From positions 27,387 through 91,386 of the forward strand of contig WHTH01000010.1 of the NCBI GenBank assembly GCA_009377865.1: DNA of 64,000 nt, written 5' to 3'. The notes under the pieces are model-generated. The model ran no database searches, was not told where the DNA came from, and saw only the letters and a program-made list of their open reading frames with translations. Both the position numbers and the translations under genes were made by a program. The stretch's first letter is position 1. The number at the start of each line of letters is the position of its first letter. Source of the DNA: Pseudonocardiaceae bacterium. Lineage in GTDB: Bacteria; Actinomycetota; Actinomycetes; Mycobacteriales; Pseudonocardiaceae. Below, one piece after another: positions 17,297-25,024 of the stretch.

Positions 17297-18213
17297 CACC
17301 GCGGCCCGTCGCCGTGGTCGGTCCGACCGCCACCGGTAAGTCCGGGCTGGCCATCGAGCTCGCGCTGCGGCTGGGTGGCGACATGGTCAACGCCGACGCG
17401 ATGCAGCTCTACCGGGGGATGGACATCGGCACCGCCAAGGTGACTCCGGAGCAGCGCCGCGGCGTGCCGCATCACCTGCTCGACGTTCTGCAGGTCACCG
17501 AGACGGCCTCGGTGGCCGCTTATCAGCGCGACGCGCGTCACGCCGTCACCGAAGTACTCGCGGCCGGCCGGATCCCGGTGCTGGTCGGGGGCTCCGGGTT
17601 GTACGTGAGTGCGGTCCTCGACGATCTCGAGTTCCCCGGTACCGACCAGCGGGTGCGTGCCCGGTTGGAGGAACAGCTGGCCCGCCATGGTGCGGCGCAG
17701 CTGCACGAACGGCTGCGCGAGCACGACCCTGCGGCCGCGGAGCGCATCCTGCCGAGCAACGGCCGGCGGGTGGTGCGGGCGCTGGAGGTCATCGAGCTGA
17801 CGGGCCGGCCGTTCGCCGCGTCGCTTCCCCGTCCCGGCCCGGAGCGCTACGGCACCGTGCAGCTCGGGCTGGACCTGGCAGCCGACGAGCTCGACACGCG
17901 GGTGGATGAGCGGGTGGAGCAGATGTTCGCCGCGGGCCTCGTCGACGAGGTGCGGGCGCTGCTGGACCGGGGCCTGCGGGAGGGCCGCACCGCGTCGCGG
18001 GCGCTGGGTTACCAGCAGATAGTCGCCGCGCTCGACAGCGGGGACGATCCGCACCGCGCCGCCGCGCCGACCGCGCAGGCGACCCGGCGTTTCGTGCGCC
18101 GGCAGCGGTCGTGGTTTCGCCGCGACAGCAGGATCGCCTGGCTCGATGCGGGCCGCAGCGACCTGCTCGATGCCGCGCTCACGCTGGCCGATCTCCCGAG
18201 CCGACACGGATAG
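17293..18213 (+). CDS. miaA: tRNA dimethylallyltransferase
   Basis: A 306-residue enzyme that transfers a dimethylallyl group to N6 of A37 in tRNAs reading UNN codons, giving the substrate of MiaB. The P-loop GPTATGKS covers residues 10-17, followed by [17 protein letters not shown] and HHLLDVL, all typical. The C-terminal helical part ends with [15 protein letters not shown]. The ATG overlaps the previous stop. With dapF only 11 bp downstream, the genes from 16556 to 19061 probably form one transcript. Confidence 0.96.
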   Translation: MTPRPVAVVGPTATGKSGLAIELALRLGGDMVNADAMQLYRGMDIGTAKVTPEQRRGVPHHLLDVLQVTETASVAAYQRDARHAVTEVLAAGRIPVLVGGSGLYVSAVLDDLEFPGTDQRVRARLEEQLARHGAAQLHERLREHDPAAAERILPSNGRRVVRALEVIELTGRPFAASLPRPGPERYGTVQLGLDLAADELDTRVDERVEQMFAAGLVDEVRALLDRGLREGRTASRALGYQQIVAALDSGDDPHRAAAPTAQATRRFVRRQRSWFRRDSRIAWLDAGRSDLLDAALTLADLPSRHG

Positions 18214-18224
18214 GCTCGGTGTTG

Positions 18225-19061
18225 ATGGACGCCGGGATCGAGTTCGTGAAAGGGCACGGCACGGAGAACGACTTCGTGCTGCTGCCCGACCCCGCCGGTG
18301 AGCTGGAGCTCACGCAGTCGCGGGTGCGGGCGCTGTGCGACCGTCATCGCGGCCTCGGCGCCGACGGCGTGCTGCGCGCCGTCCGCGGTACGCACGTCAC
18401 GGACGCCCCCGCCGGCACGTCGCCCGACGAGTGGTTCATGGACTACCGCAATGCCGACGGCACCATCGCCGAGATGTGCGGCAACGGGGTGCGCGTGTTC
18501 GCCCGCTACCTGGTCGAGGCGGGGCTGGTCGCCGGCAGCGAGTTCCGGATCGGCAGCCGGTCGGGCCCACGGTCGGTGCGGGTACACGACGGCGGCAGCG
18601 TCACTGTCGGCATGGGCGCGGTGCGCGTCGGCGCGCAGTCGACGGTCAGCGTCGAGGGGCAGGCCTTCGACGGGATCACCGTCGACGTGGGCAACCCGCA
18701 CCTTGCCTGCGTCAACGACCTCCCCGTCGAGCAGCTGGATCTCACCGTGCCTCCCGGGCACGATCCGATGGCGTTCCCGCACGGCGTCAACGTCGAGTTC
18801 GTCAACCTGCTCGCCCCTGGCGCGGTGCGGATGCGGGTGCACGAACGGGGAGTGGGTGAGACCCGGTCCTGCGGTACCGGCACCGTCGCCGCCGTCGCCG
18901 CCGCGTTGCAGGCGAATGGGCAGCGCACCGGCACTCTCGACGTCGAGGTGCCCGGCGGGCGGGTGCGCGTCGCGGTCACCGCGGACGGCAGCACATTGAC
19001 CGGTCCCGCAGTGCTGGTCGCCCGGGGCCGGCTGGACGCCGCCTGGTGGCGCGAGCACTGA
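18225..19061 (+). CDS. dapF: Diaminopimelate epimerase
   Basis: A 278-residue enzyme that converts LL- to meso-diaminopimelate for lysine and peptidoglycan. The two catalytic cysteines are visible in their motifs: EMCGNGVRVFARYL (Cys 85) and RSCGTGTVAA (Cys 216). The start FVKGHGTENDFVLL is typical. The chosen ATG at 18225 is 11 bp after miaA; a TTG three bases earlier is less likely. Its stop abuts the converging MFS gene. Confidence 0.96.
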   Translation: MDAGIEFVKGHGTENDFVLLPDPAGELELTQSRVRALCDRHRGLGADGVLRAVRGTHVTDAPAGTSPDEWFMDYRNADGTIAEMCGNGVRVFARYLVEAGLVAGSEFRIGSRSGPRSVRVHDGGSVTVGMGAVRVGAQSTVSVEGQAFDGITVDVGNPHLACVNDLPVEQLDLTVPPGHDPMAFPHGVNVEFVNLLAPGAVRMRVHERGVGETRSCGTGTVAAVAAALQANGQRTGTLDVEVPGGRVRVAVTADGSTLTGPAVLVARGRLDAAWWREH

Positions 19062-19062
19062 C

Positions 19063-20307
19063 TCAGACCGCAGCAACGTCGACCGGGAGGTCACGCAGCC
19101 GGCGCAGCGGCGACGCCAGCAGCCAGCCCGCTGCGGCGAGATGACCGATGAGGCCCGCAGCGAGCGTGCCGCGGATTCCGATCAGCTCGCCGAGCAGCCC
19201 ACCCAATAGCCCACCGAGCGGCAGTACGCCCCAAACCAGGAAGCGGATGCTGGCGTTCATCCTGCCGAGCAGCCGGTCCGGGCAGACGGCTTGCCGGAAG
19301 CTGACCTGGGCGACGTTGTAGACCACACCCGCGTACGTGAATGCCACTCCGCCCACGACGAAGAGCGCGAGACCCCATCCGGGGCGGGCCAGCGGCTGCA
19401 AGCACGCCACCGGCCAGACCAGCAGCGGCACCAGCCAGATGGTGCGGGCCTGGCCGATCCGGGAGATCCACCGCGACGCGGTGACGGCGCCGAGCAGGCC
19501 GCCGGCGCCGCCCAGCGCGAGCAGCACGCCGACGACGCCGGCGGGAAGGTCGAGCTCGCGGGACAGGAACAGCACGGTCATCGACGCGACCACACCGCCG
19601 AAGAGGTTGGCAGTGCCGGTGCACGCCGTGATCGCGCGAAGCAGCGGGTGGCGCAGCACGTAGCGCAGTCCTTCGACGATCTCGCCGCGCAGGTCGGGCC
19701 GCTCCCGGCGCTGCGGCTGCGGCTCCACGGTGCGGATGGTTCGCAGCAGCAGCGCCGAGGCCGCGAAGCTGATCGCATCGGCCAGCAGCGTGGTCGCAGC
19801 GCCGATCAGCTGTACCAGGCCGCCACCGAGCGCCGGCCCGGTGACGTTGGCCAGCGCCCTGCTGGTCTCGAGCTTGCCGTTGCCTTCCACCAGCCGCGGC
19901 CGGCCGACCAGAGACGGCAGGTAGGACTGGTAGGCGACGTCGAAGAACACGGTGGCCACGCCTGTGGTGAGCGCGACGACCAGCAGTTGCGGCAGGCTCA
20001 GCACGCCGAACCACCAGGCGATCGGGACGGTGACCAGCAGCGCGGCCCGGACGACGTCCATCCACACCATCAACGGTCGCCGTCGTATCCGGTCGACCCA
20101 TGCCCCGGCGGGCAGGCCCACCAGCAGGAAGCCGGCCGTCTCAGCGGCCGTGAGCAGCCCGACCTCGAACGGGCTCGCCGCGAGCAGCGTCACAGCCACC
20201 AGCGGGAGCGCGACCAGGGTGACGGCGCTGCCGAACTGGCTGACCGTCTCGCCTGCCCACAGTCGCGTGAAGTCGCGGTGCCCCCACAGCGTGCCCACGG
20301 TGGACAT
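19063..20307 (-). CDS. MFS transporter
   Basis: A 414-residue major facilitator protein of the enterobactin-exporter/MFS_3 type, with about 12 membrane helices. It begins with LWGHRDFTRLWAGETVSQFG, a hallmark of this group, and has the loop motif GAWVDRIRRRPLMVWMD. Substrate cannot be predicted. I chose the ATG at 20307; residues further upstream would be encoded by the divergent promoter region shared with hflX. It separates dapF from hflX, which are closer in many relatives, so it may be a lineage-specific insertion. Confidence 0.88.
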   Translation of the reverse strand: MSTVGTLWGHRDFTRLWAGETVSQFGSAVTLVALPLVAVTLLAASPFEVGLLTAAETAGFLLVGLPAGAWVDRIRRRPLMVWMDVVRAALLVTVPIAWWFGVLSLPQLLVVALTTGVATVFFDVAYQSYLPSLVGRPRLVEGNGKLETSRALANVTGPALGGGLVQLIGAATTLLADAISFAASALLLRTIRTVEPQPQRRERPDLRGEIVEGLRYVLRHPLLRAITACTGTANLFGGVVASMTVLFLSRELDLPAGVVGVLLALGGAGGLLGAVTASRWISRIGQARTIWLVPLLVWPVACLQPLARPGWGLALFVVGGVAFTYAGVVYNVAQVSFRQAVCPDRLLGRMNASIRFLVWGVLPLGGLLGGLLGELIGIRGTLAAGLIGHLAAAGWLLASPLRRLRDLPVDVAAV

Positions 20308-20409
20308 CGTCGCAAAGGTTGCCGAGGCTGTTTCCGTGGTGATGTACCCGGGCGGGTGAGGGCGAATTCGCTGGGCGCACGCCCCCGGACGTGCCACGAT
20401 GGAGGGCGT

Positions 20410-21879
20410 ATGACGACGACTTCCACCGGCCCGCTGGGCCGCGACACGTTCGATGACCGCCCCGAGGACCCCGCGGTCGGGCCCGACGACCCGTCCCGTG
20501 GCGAACTCGATCTCGAGGAGCGCATCTCACTGCGCCGGGTCGAGGGTCTGTCCACCGAGCTCACCGACGTCACCGAGGTCGAGTACCGGCAGCTGCGCCT
20601 CGAGCGCGTCGTGCTGGTCGGGGTGTGGACCGACGGATCCGCAGCGCATGCCGACGCATCCCTCGCTGAGCTCGCCCGGCTCGCCGAGACCGCGGGCTCG
20701 CAGGTCCTCGAGGGTCTCGTGCAGCGCCGTGAACGTCCCGATCCGGCGACCTACATCGGCTCCGGGAAGGTGACCGAGCTGCGCAGCGTGGTGCTGTCCA
20801 CCGGCGCGGACACCGTCATCTGTGACGGAGAGCTCGCACCCGGGCAGCTGCGCCAGTTGGAGGACAAACTCAAGGTCAAGGTGATCGACCGGACCGCGCT
20901 GATCCTCGACATCTTCGCCCAGCACGCCCGCTCCAAGGAGGGCAAGGCGCAGGTCGAGCTGGCCCAGCTGAGCTACTTCCTGCCCCGGCTGCGCGGCTGG
21001 GGCGAGGCACTGTCGCGGCAGGCCGGCGGTGCCGGCGGCGGTGCCGGCGGTGGCGGCGTCGGTACCCGCGGTCCCGGTGAGACCAAGCTCGAGACCGACC
21101 GCCGGCGGGTGCACCGCCGCATCTCCAAGCTGCGCCGCGAGATCGCATCGATGCGGACGGCCCGCGACACCAAGCGGGGCAGGCGGCGAGCCAACGCCGT
21201 GCCCAGCGTGGCCATCGCCGGTTACACCAACGCGGGCAAGTCCAGCGTGCTCAACGCCATCACCGGCGCAGGGGTGCTGGTGCAGGACGCGCTGTTCGCG
21301 ACGCTGGACCCGACGACCCGGCGCGCCACGACGCCCGACGGTCGCGGTTACACGCTCACCGACACCGTGGGCTTCGTGCGTCACCTGCCGCATCAGCTCG
21401 TCGAGGCGTTCCGGTCCACGCTGGAGGAGGTCGGCGAGTCCGATCTGCTGGTCCACGTCGTCGACGGCGCCGTCCCGATGCCCGAGGAGCAGGTCAACGC
21501 GGTCCGCGCGGTGCTCGCCGAGATCACCGAGGATCGGGACGAGCCGATGCCGCGCGAGCTGCTGGTGATCAACAAGGTGGATGCCGCGGACCGGCTCGCC
21601 GTCGCCCGGCTGCGCAATGTCATGCCGGAGGCGGTGTTCGTGTCCGCTGCCACCGGGGAGGGCATCGACGAGCTCGTCGACCGCATCGCCGGGTTCCTTC
21701 CCCGCCCCGAGGTGGAGATCAACGCCCTGCTGCCCTGGACCGAGGGGGCGCTGGTGGGTCGGGTGCACTCGGAGGGTGAGGTGCTCGCCACCGACCACAC
21801 CGAGGACGGGACCCGGTTGCGCGCGCTGGTGCGCCCCGACCTCGCCGGCGCGCTGGCAGGGTTTCAGGTGCAGGGCTGA
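20410..21879 (+). CDS. hflX: Ribosome-splitting GTPase HflX
   Basis: A 489-residue GTPase that binds the large ribosomal subunit and dissociates stalled ribosomes. The N-terminal nucleotide-binding domain (PDPATYIGSGKVTELR, CDGELAPGQLRQLED) is followed by the glycine-rich linker GGAGGGAGGGGVGTRGPGET and the G domain: G1 GYTNAGKS near residue 272, G3 DTVGFVRHLPH, G4 NKVD. In mycobacteria HflX contributes to macrolide tolerance. The ATG at 20410 follows the family start; the frame is open further upstream only by chance. Confidence 0.95.
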   Translation: MTTTSTGPLGRDTFDDRPEDPAVGPDDPSRGELDLEERISLRRVEGLSTELTDVTEVEYRQLRLERVVLVGVWTDGSAAHADASLAELARLAETAGSQVLEGLVQRRERPDPATYIGSGKVTELRSVVLSTGADTVICDGELAPGQLRQLEDKLKVKVIDRTALILDIFAQHARSKEGKAQVELAQLSYFLPRLRGWGEALSRQAGGAGGGAGGGGVGTRGPGETKLETDRRRVHRRISKLRREIASMRTARDTKRGRRRANAVPSVAIAGYTNAGKSSVLNAITGAGVLVQDALFATLDPTTRRATTPDGRGYTLTDTVGFVRHLPHQLVEAFRSTLEEVGESDLLVHVVDGAVPMPEEQVNAVRAVLAEITEDRDEPMPRELLVINKVDAADRLAVARLRNVMPEAVFVSAATGEGIDELVDRIAGFLPRPEVEINALLPWTEGALVGRVHSEGEVLATDHTEDGTRLRALVRPDLAGALAGFQVQG

Positions 21880-21905
21880 GCAGGCAGCTGCGCTGGTGCT
21901 ACGGA

Positions 21906-22889
21906 GTGGCGCTGCCGCTCGCGGCACTGCTCTCGCTGGGTGCCGCGCAGCCCACGGCACCCGCACGGCCGGTGTGCACCCCGCCGCAGCCCGAGCTCGC
22001 CGAGCTGTCGGGGCTGGCCACCGACGGGCAGCAGTGGTTCGCCGTATCCGACGGTGGGCAGCGCCTCGAAGTCTTCGTGCTCGACCCGGCGACCTGCGCC
22101 ATCGACGACGTCATCACCGCCGACGTCAATCCCTACGACGTCGAGGACCTCGCGCTGGGCTCCGACGGCGCGCTGTGGCTGGCCGATACCGGTGACAACG
22201 ACCGCGACCGGGAGACCGTCGCGCTGCACCGGCTCACCCCCGAGGGCGAGGCGACGCTGTTCCGGCTGGTGTATCCGGACGGGCCGCACGACGCGGAGGC
22301 GCTGCTGCTCGACCGGGCCGGCGTGCCCCACATCGTGACCAAGGAGGTGCTCGGTCCGGCCGCCGTCTACCGCCCGGAGGGGCCGCTGCGCGCGCCGGGA
22401 CCCACCTCGTTGCAGCGGGTGGCATCGGTGCGGTTGGGCCCGACCGACACTCCGGGCGGACCGGCGGGCGAGGTCGGCTCGGCGCTGGTCACCGGAGCCG
22501 CGATGAGCGGTGACGGCAGCGTGCTGGCGCTGCGTACCTACTCCGATGCCTACCTCTATGCCGTGCCGGACGGTGACGTCGTGGCGGCGCTGGGCCGCGC
22601 TCCGGTTCGGATCGCGCTGCCGGGGGAGCCGCAGGGCGAGGCGGTGGCCCTGGCGCCGGACGGGACGTTGCTGTCGGGCTCCGAGGGCGGCGTGCCGATC
22701 CGGGCGATGCCCGCGGCGACGGCGCCGCTGAGCTCCCAGCCCGCCCCGCATGCGGTTGACACCCCGGACCGTGCGCAGGGTGAATCCGCGACCGGCGACG
22801 ACGGGTTTGTCCCCTGGCCGGCTGCGGCGCTCACGGCGGCGCTGGCGACGATCGTGGTGGCATTCGGGGTACGGCGCCGGCGTAGCTGA
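21906..22889 (+). CDS. Exported, C-terminally anchored beta-propeller-like protein
   Basis: A 327-residue protein. It starts with a signal-like hydrophobic stretch (ALPLAALLSLGAAQPTAPA), then repeated blade-like phrases (LSGLATDGQQWFAVSDGG, VEDLALGSDGALWLADTGDN, GEAVALAPDGTLLSGSEGG), a proline/alanine linker, and a final membrane helix with basic tail (AALTAALATIVVAFGVRRRR). The arrangement suggests a cell-surface protein. Upstream codons in frame (LSRQLRWCYG) would give the signal peptide a basic n-region, but no ATG, GTG or TTG precedes them; a CTG at 21876 is possible. Function is unknown. Confidence 0.75.
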   Translation: MALPLAALLSLGAAQPTAPARPVCTPPQPELAELSGLATDGQQWFAVSDGGQRLEVFVLDPATCAIDDVITADVNPYDVEDLALGSDGALWLADTGDNDRDRETVALHRLTPEGEATLFRLVYPDGPHDAEALLLDRAGVPHIVTKEVLGPAAVYRPEGPLRAPGPTSLQRVASVRLGPTDTPGGPAGEVGSALVTGAAMSGDGSVLALRTYSDAYLYAVPDGDVVAALGRAPVRIALPGEPQGEAVALAPDGTLLSGSEGGVPIRAMPAATAPLSSQPAPHAVDTPDRAQGESATGDDGFVPWPAAALTAALATIVVAFGVRRRRS

Positions 22890-22916
22890 CTGCGCCGTCG
22901 TTGCAACCGGCGCGGC

Positions 22917-23654
22917 CTACAACCGGCGCAGCACCGCGACGACCCGGCCGAGCACTGTCGCCTCGTCGCCGTCGATGGGTTCGTAGGCGGGGTTGTGGGG
23001 CAGCAACCACACCTTGCCGTCGCGCCGCTTGAAGGTCTTGACCGTGGCCTCACCGTCGATCATCGCGGCGACGATGTCACCGTTCTCCGCATTCGGCTGC
23101 TGGCGCACCACCACCCAGTCGCCATCGGTGATCGCGACCTCGATCATCGAGTCACCCGCGACCCGTAGCAGGAACAGCGTGCCCTCGCCGACGATCTCAC
23201 GGGGGAGGGGGAAGACGTCCTCGACCGCTTCCTCGGCGAGCACCGGGCCACCGGCCGCGATCCGGCCCACTACCGGGACATATGTGGGGCTGGGCCGCTC
23301 GGGGCCGGACCCCTCGTCTGTCGCGGGCTCGACGGGTCGCACGCCGACCGCGCGGGGGCGGTTGGGGTCGCGGCGCAGGTACCCCTTGCGCTCGAGCGCC
23401 CGCAGCTGGTGGGCGACCGAGGAGGTCGAGGTCAGGCCGACCGCCTCACCGATCTCCCGAACGCTCGGCGGGTAACCCAACCGCTTCACGCGATCGCGGA
23501 TCACCTCGAGCACGCGACGCTGCCGGGGTGTCAACCCGTCGCTGCCGGGCGCCTCGACAGGTTCGGGGAACACGTGCACCCGTGCGGGGTCCTCGACCGG
23601 ATCACTCGCGTGGTCCGGGCCGGGCCCCGGCCGGTCACTGGACTTCCTTGCCAC
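22917..23654 (-). CDS. lexA: SOS repressor LexA
   Basis: A 245-residue repressor-protease. The winged helix-turn-helix covers about residues 41-105 ([31 protein letters not shown]). The self-cleavage site is Ala134-Gly135 in GRIAAGGPV, and the dyad is Ser169 (GDSM) with Lys206 (TVKTFKR). I use the GTG at 23654; the frame stays open far upstream but that part reads through the SOS region. Two SOS boxes lie between lexA and the divergent LysM gene, so LexA should repress both. Confidence 0.96.
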   Translation of the reverse strand: MARKSSDRPGPGPDHASDPVEDPARVHVFPEPVEAPGSDGLTPRQRRVLEVIRDRVKRLGYPPSVREIGEAVGLTSTSSVAHQLRALERKGYLRRDPNRPRAVGVRPVEPATDEGSGPERPSPTYVPVVGRIAAGGPVLAEEAVEDVFPLPREIVGEGTLFLLRVAGDSMIEVAITDGDWVVVRQQPNAENGDIVAAMIDGEATVKTFKRRDGKVWLLPHNPAYEPIDGDEATVLGRVVAVLRRL

Positions 23655-23800
23655 CGCGTCTCCTCTCGCCTGCTCCGCCGTGTCACTGCCCCACCATGTC
23701 GCTGCTCCGCCATGTCGCTGCTCGTTGGCGTGTGCTGGGCACTGCGACGGTGCCGCGTGCTGCCCAGCTGTGACGACGTTAGCCAGAGTCGTGCCCGAGA

Positions 23801-23816
23801 TCAAACATCTGTTCGA
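23801..23816. promoter_or_regulatory. LexA binding site (SOS box), one mismatch
   Basis: TCAAACATCTGTTCGA matches the actinobacterial SOS consensus TCGAAC-N4-GTTCGA at 11 of 12 defined positions. It lies 147 bp upstream of lexA and is probably its autoregulatory operator. Confidence 0.8.
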
Positions 23817-23881
23817 CGGACACGCCGCATGTGCTCGATTCTGTCGGACCCCGGTGGTAGACAGATCGCACAGCAGTTCGA

Positions 23882-23897
23882 TCGAACCCGTGTTCGA
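23882..23897. promoter_or_regulatory. LexA binding site (SOS box), perfect
   Basis: TCGAACCCGTGTTCGA is an exact match to TCGAAC-N4-GTTCGA. It ends 13 bp before the ATG of the LysM gene and should give tight repression until DNA damage. Confidence 0.88.
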
Positions 23898-23910
23898 CGA
23901 GGAGGACGTC

Positions 23911-24339
23911 ATGACGGCACCCACGCAGCTGTGGACCCCCGGGTGGAGCGAGGGGCAGGCTGGTCGCGGCATCGAACTCGCACCCTGTTGCGTCGCACCC
24001 TGCGCCGTTGCAACCCGCACCGTCCCAACCCGCCCCGTTGCAACCCGCGCCGTCGCGCCGGCGCGCAGGCCCCTTGCGCTGCTCGCCGTGATGCTGGTGA
24101 CTTTTGCGGTGGTCTGCGGGCTTGTGTTGCTCGGCCAGGCCGCGGCGGCGCTTTCGGAGGTGCCACAAGAGACGTCGATGGTGCGGGTGGGGGCGGGGGA
24201 GACCGTGTGGGACGTCGCCGAGCGGGTCGCGCCGGGCAGCGACGTGCGGGCCGTGGCGGCGCGGATCCGGGAGCTCAACGGTATGAGTGACTCCGCGGTC
24301 GAGCCCGGCGTGCCGCTTCGGGTGCCCGACGGGCGATGA
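23911..24339 (+). CDS. SOS-induced LysM-domain membrane protein (ChiZ-like)
   Basis: A 142-residue protein. The N-terminal third is an unusual repeat-like segment ([20 protein letters not shown]), followed by one membrane helix ([20 protein letters not shown]) and a C-terminal LysM domain ([17 protein letters not shown] to VPLRVPDG) that should bind peptidoglycan. It is divergent from lexA with a perfect SOS box, as Rv2719c (ChiZ) is in M. tuberculosis and divS in Corynebacterium, which delay division during DNA damage. GAGGAGG provides the ribosome site. The N-terminal repeats come from short repeated DNA (CCGTTGCAACCCGC). Confidence 0.85.
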   Translation: MTAPTQLWTPGWSEGQAGRGIELAPCCVAPCAVATRTVPTRPVATRAVAPARRPLALLAVMLVTFAVVCGLVLLGQAAAALSEVPQETSMVRVGAGETVWDVAERVAPGSDVRAVAARIRELNGMSDSAVEPGVPLRVPDGR

Positions 24340-24409
24340 CCGTGCCGAGTAGGCGAACCCTCGGGCGCGTCGGTGTTGCGGGTGGCGTCGAGTGGACGTA
24401 GCGTCCACC

Positions 24410-24423
24410 CCAACATATAGTGG
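24410..24423. promoter_or_regulatory. Possible NrdR box upstream of nrdR
   Basis: CCAACATATAGTGG is a partly symmetric, AT-centred element about 100 bp upstream of nrdR and resembles NrdR boxes, which normally occur in pairs near RNR genes. I see no convincing second copy, so autoregulation here is only suggested. Confidence 0.4.
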
Positions 24424-24522
24424 TTACAACGATGTGGTTCGCCCACAGGTTGGGTCATCGATCCACAGGTGCGCTAGCCTTACATGACAACGGACTAGCA
24501 GAGCGTTGCGGAGGTGAACGTC

Positions 24523-24993
24523 GTGCGGTGCCCGTTCTGCCGGCACGCCGACTCCCGTGTCATCGACTCGCGGGAGGTCGAGGAGGGCCAGGCCATCCGG
24601 CGGCGCCGGTCGTGTGCGGAGTGCGGCCGCAGGTTCACCACCGTCGAGGAGGTGGCCCTCGCGGTGGTGAAGCGGTCCGGGGTCACCGAACCGTTCAGCC
24701 GGGACAAGGTGGTACGCGGCGTTGCGAGGGCCTGCCAAGGAAGGCCGGTCGACGACGATGCGTTGCAGCAGCTGGCGCACCGCGTCGAGGAGACGATCCG
24801 GTCATCGGGCAGTGCCGAGGTGCCCAGCCACGAGGTGGGGCTGGCGATCCTCGGGCCGCTGCGCGAGCTTGACGAGGTCGCCTACCTGCGCTTCGCGAGC
24901 GTCTACCGGTCCTTCTCCTCGGTGGAGGACTTCGAGAAGGAGATCCGGGAGCTGCGCGATGCGCAGGAAAGCCGGCAGGCCGGGACGTCCTGA
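24523..24993 (+). CDS. nrdR: Ribonucleotide reductase transcriptional repressor NrdR
   Basis: A 156-residue repressor. The zinc ribbon has Cys 3, 6, 31 and 34 (RCPFC and SCAECGRRF), followed by an ATP-cone that senses ATP/dATP ([20 protein letters not shown]). The GTG at 24523 gives the family start xRCPFC and sits six bases after GGAGGTG; the GTG nine bases upstream is less likely. It directly precedes nrdJ (31 bp), so it probably regulates its own operon and the reductase. Confidence 0.96.
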   Translation: MRCPFCRHADSRVIDSREVEEGQAIRRRRSCAECGRRFTTVEEVALAVVKRSGVTEPFSRDKVVRGVARACQGRPVDDDALQQLAHRVEETIRSSGSAEVPSHEVGLAILGPLRELDEVAYLRFASVYRSFSSVEDFEKEIRELRDAQESRQAGTS

Positions 24994-25024
24994 GGCCGAC
25001 AGTCGACAGCACGAGGGAGAAGCA

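Noticed and set aside
23980..24060. Short repeats (CCGTTGCAACCCGC) that look like an array
   Set aside because: They lie inside the LysM gene, are irregular in spacing and encode its Val/Ala/Thr/Arg-rich segment; they are coding repeats, not a CRISPR or attachment site.
23655..24458. Long N-terminal extension of lexA in the same frame
   Set aside because: It would cover both SOS boxes and the divergent LysM gene; LexA proteins start near the GTG at 23654.
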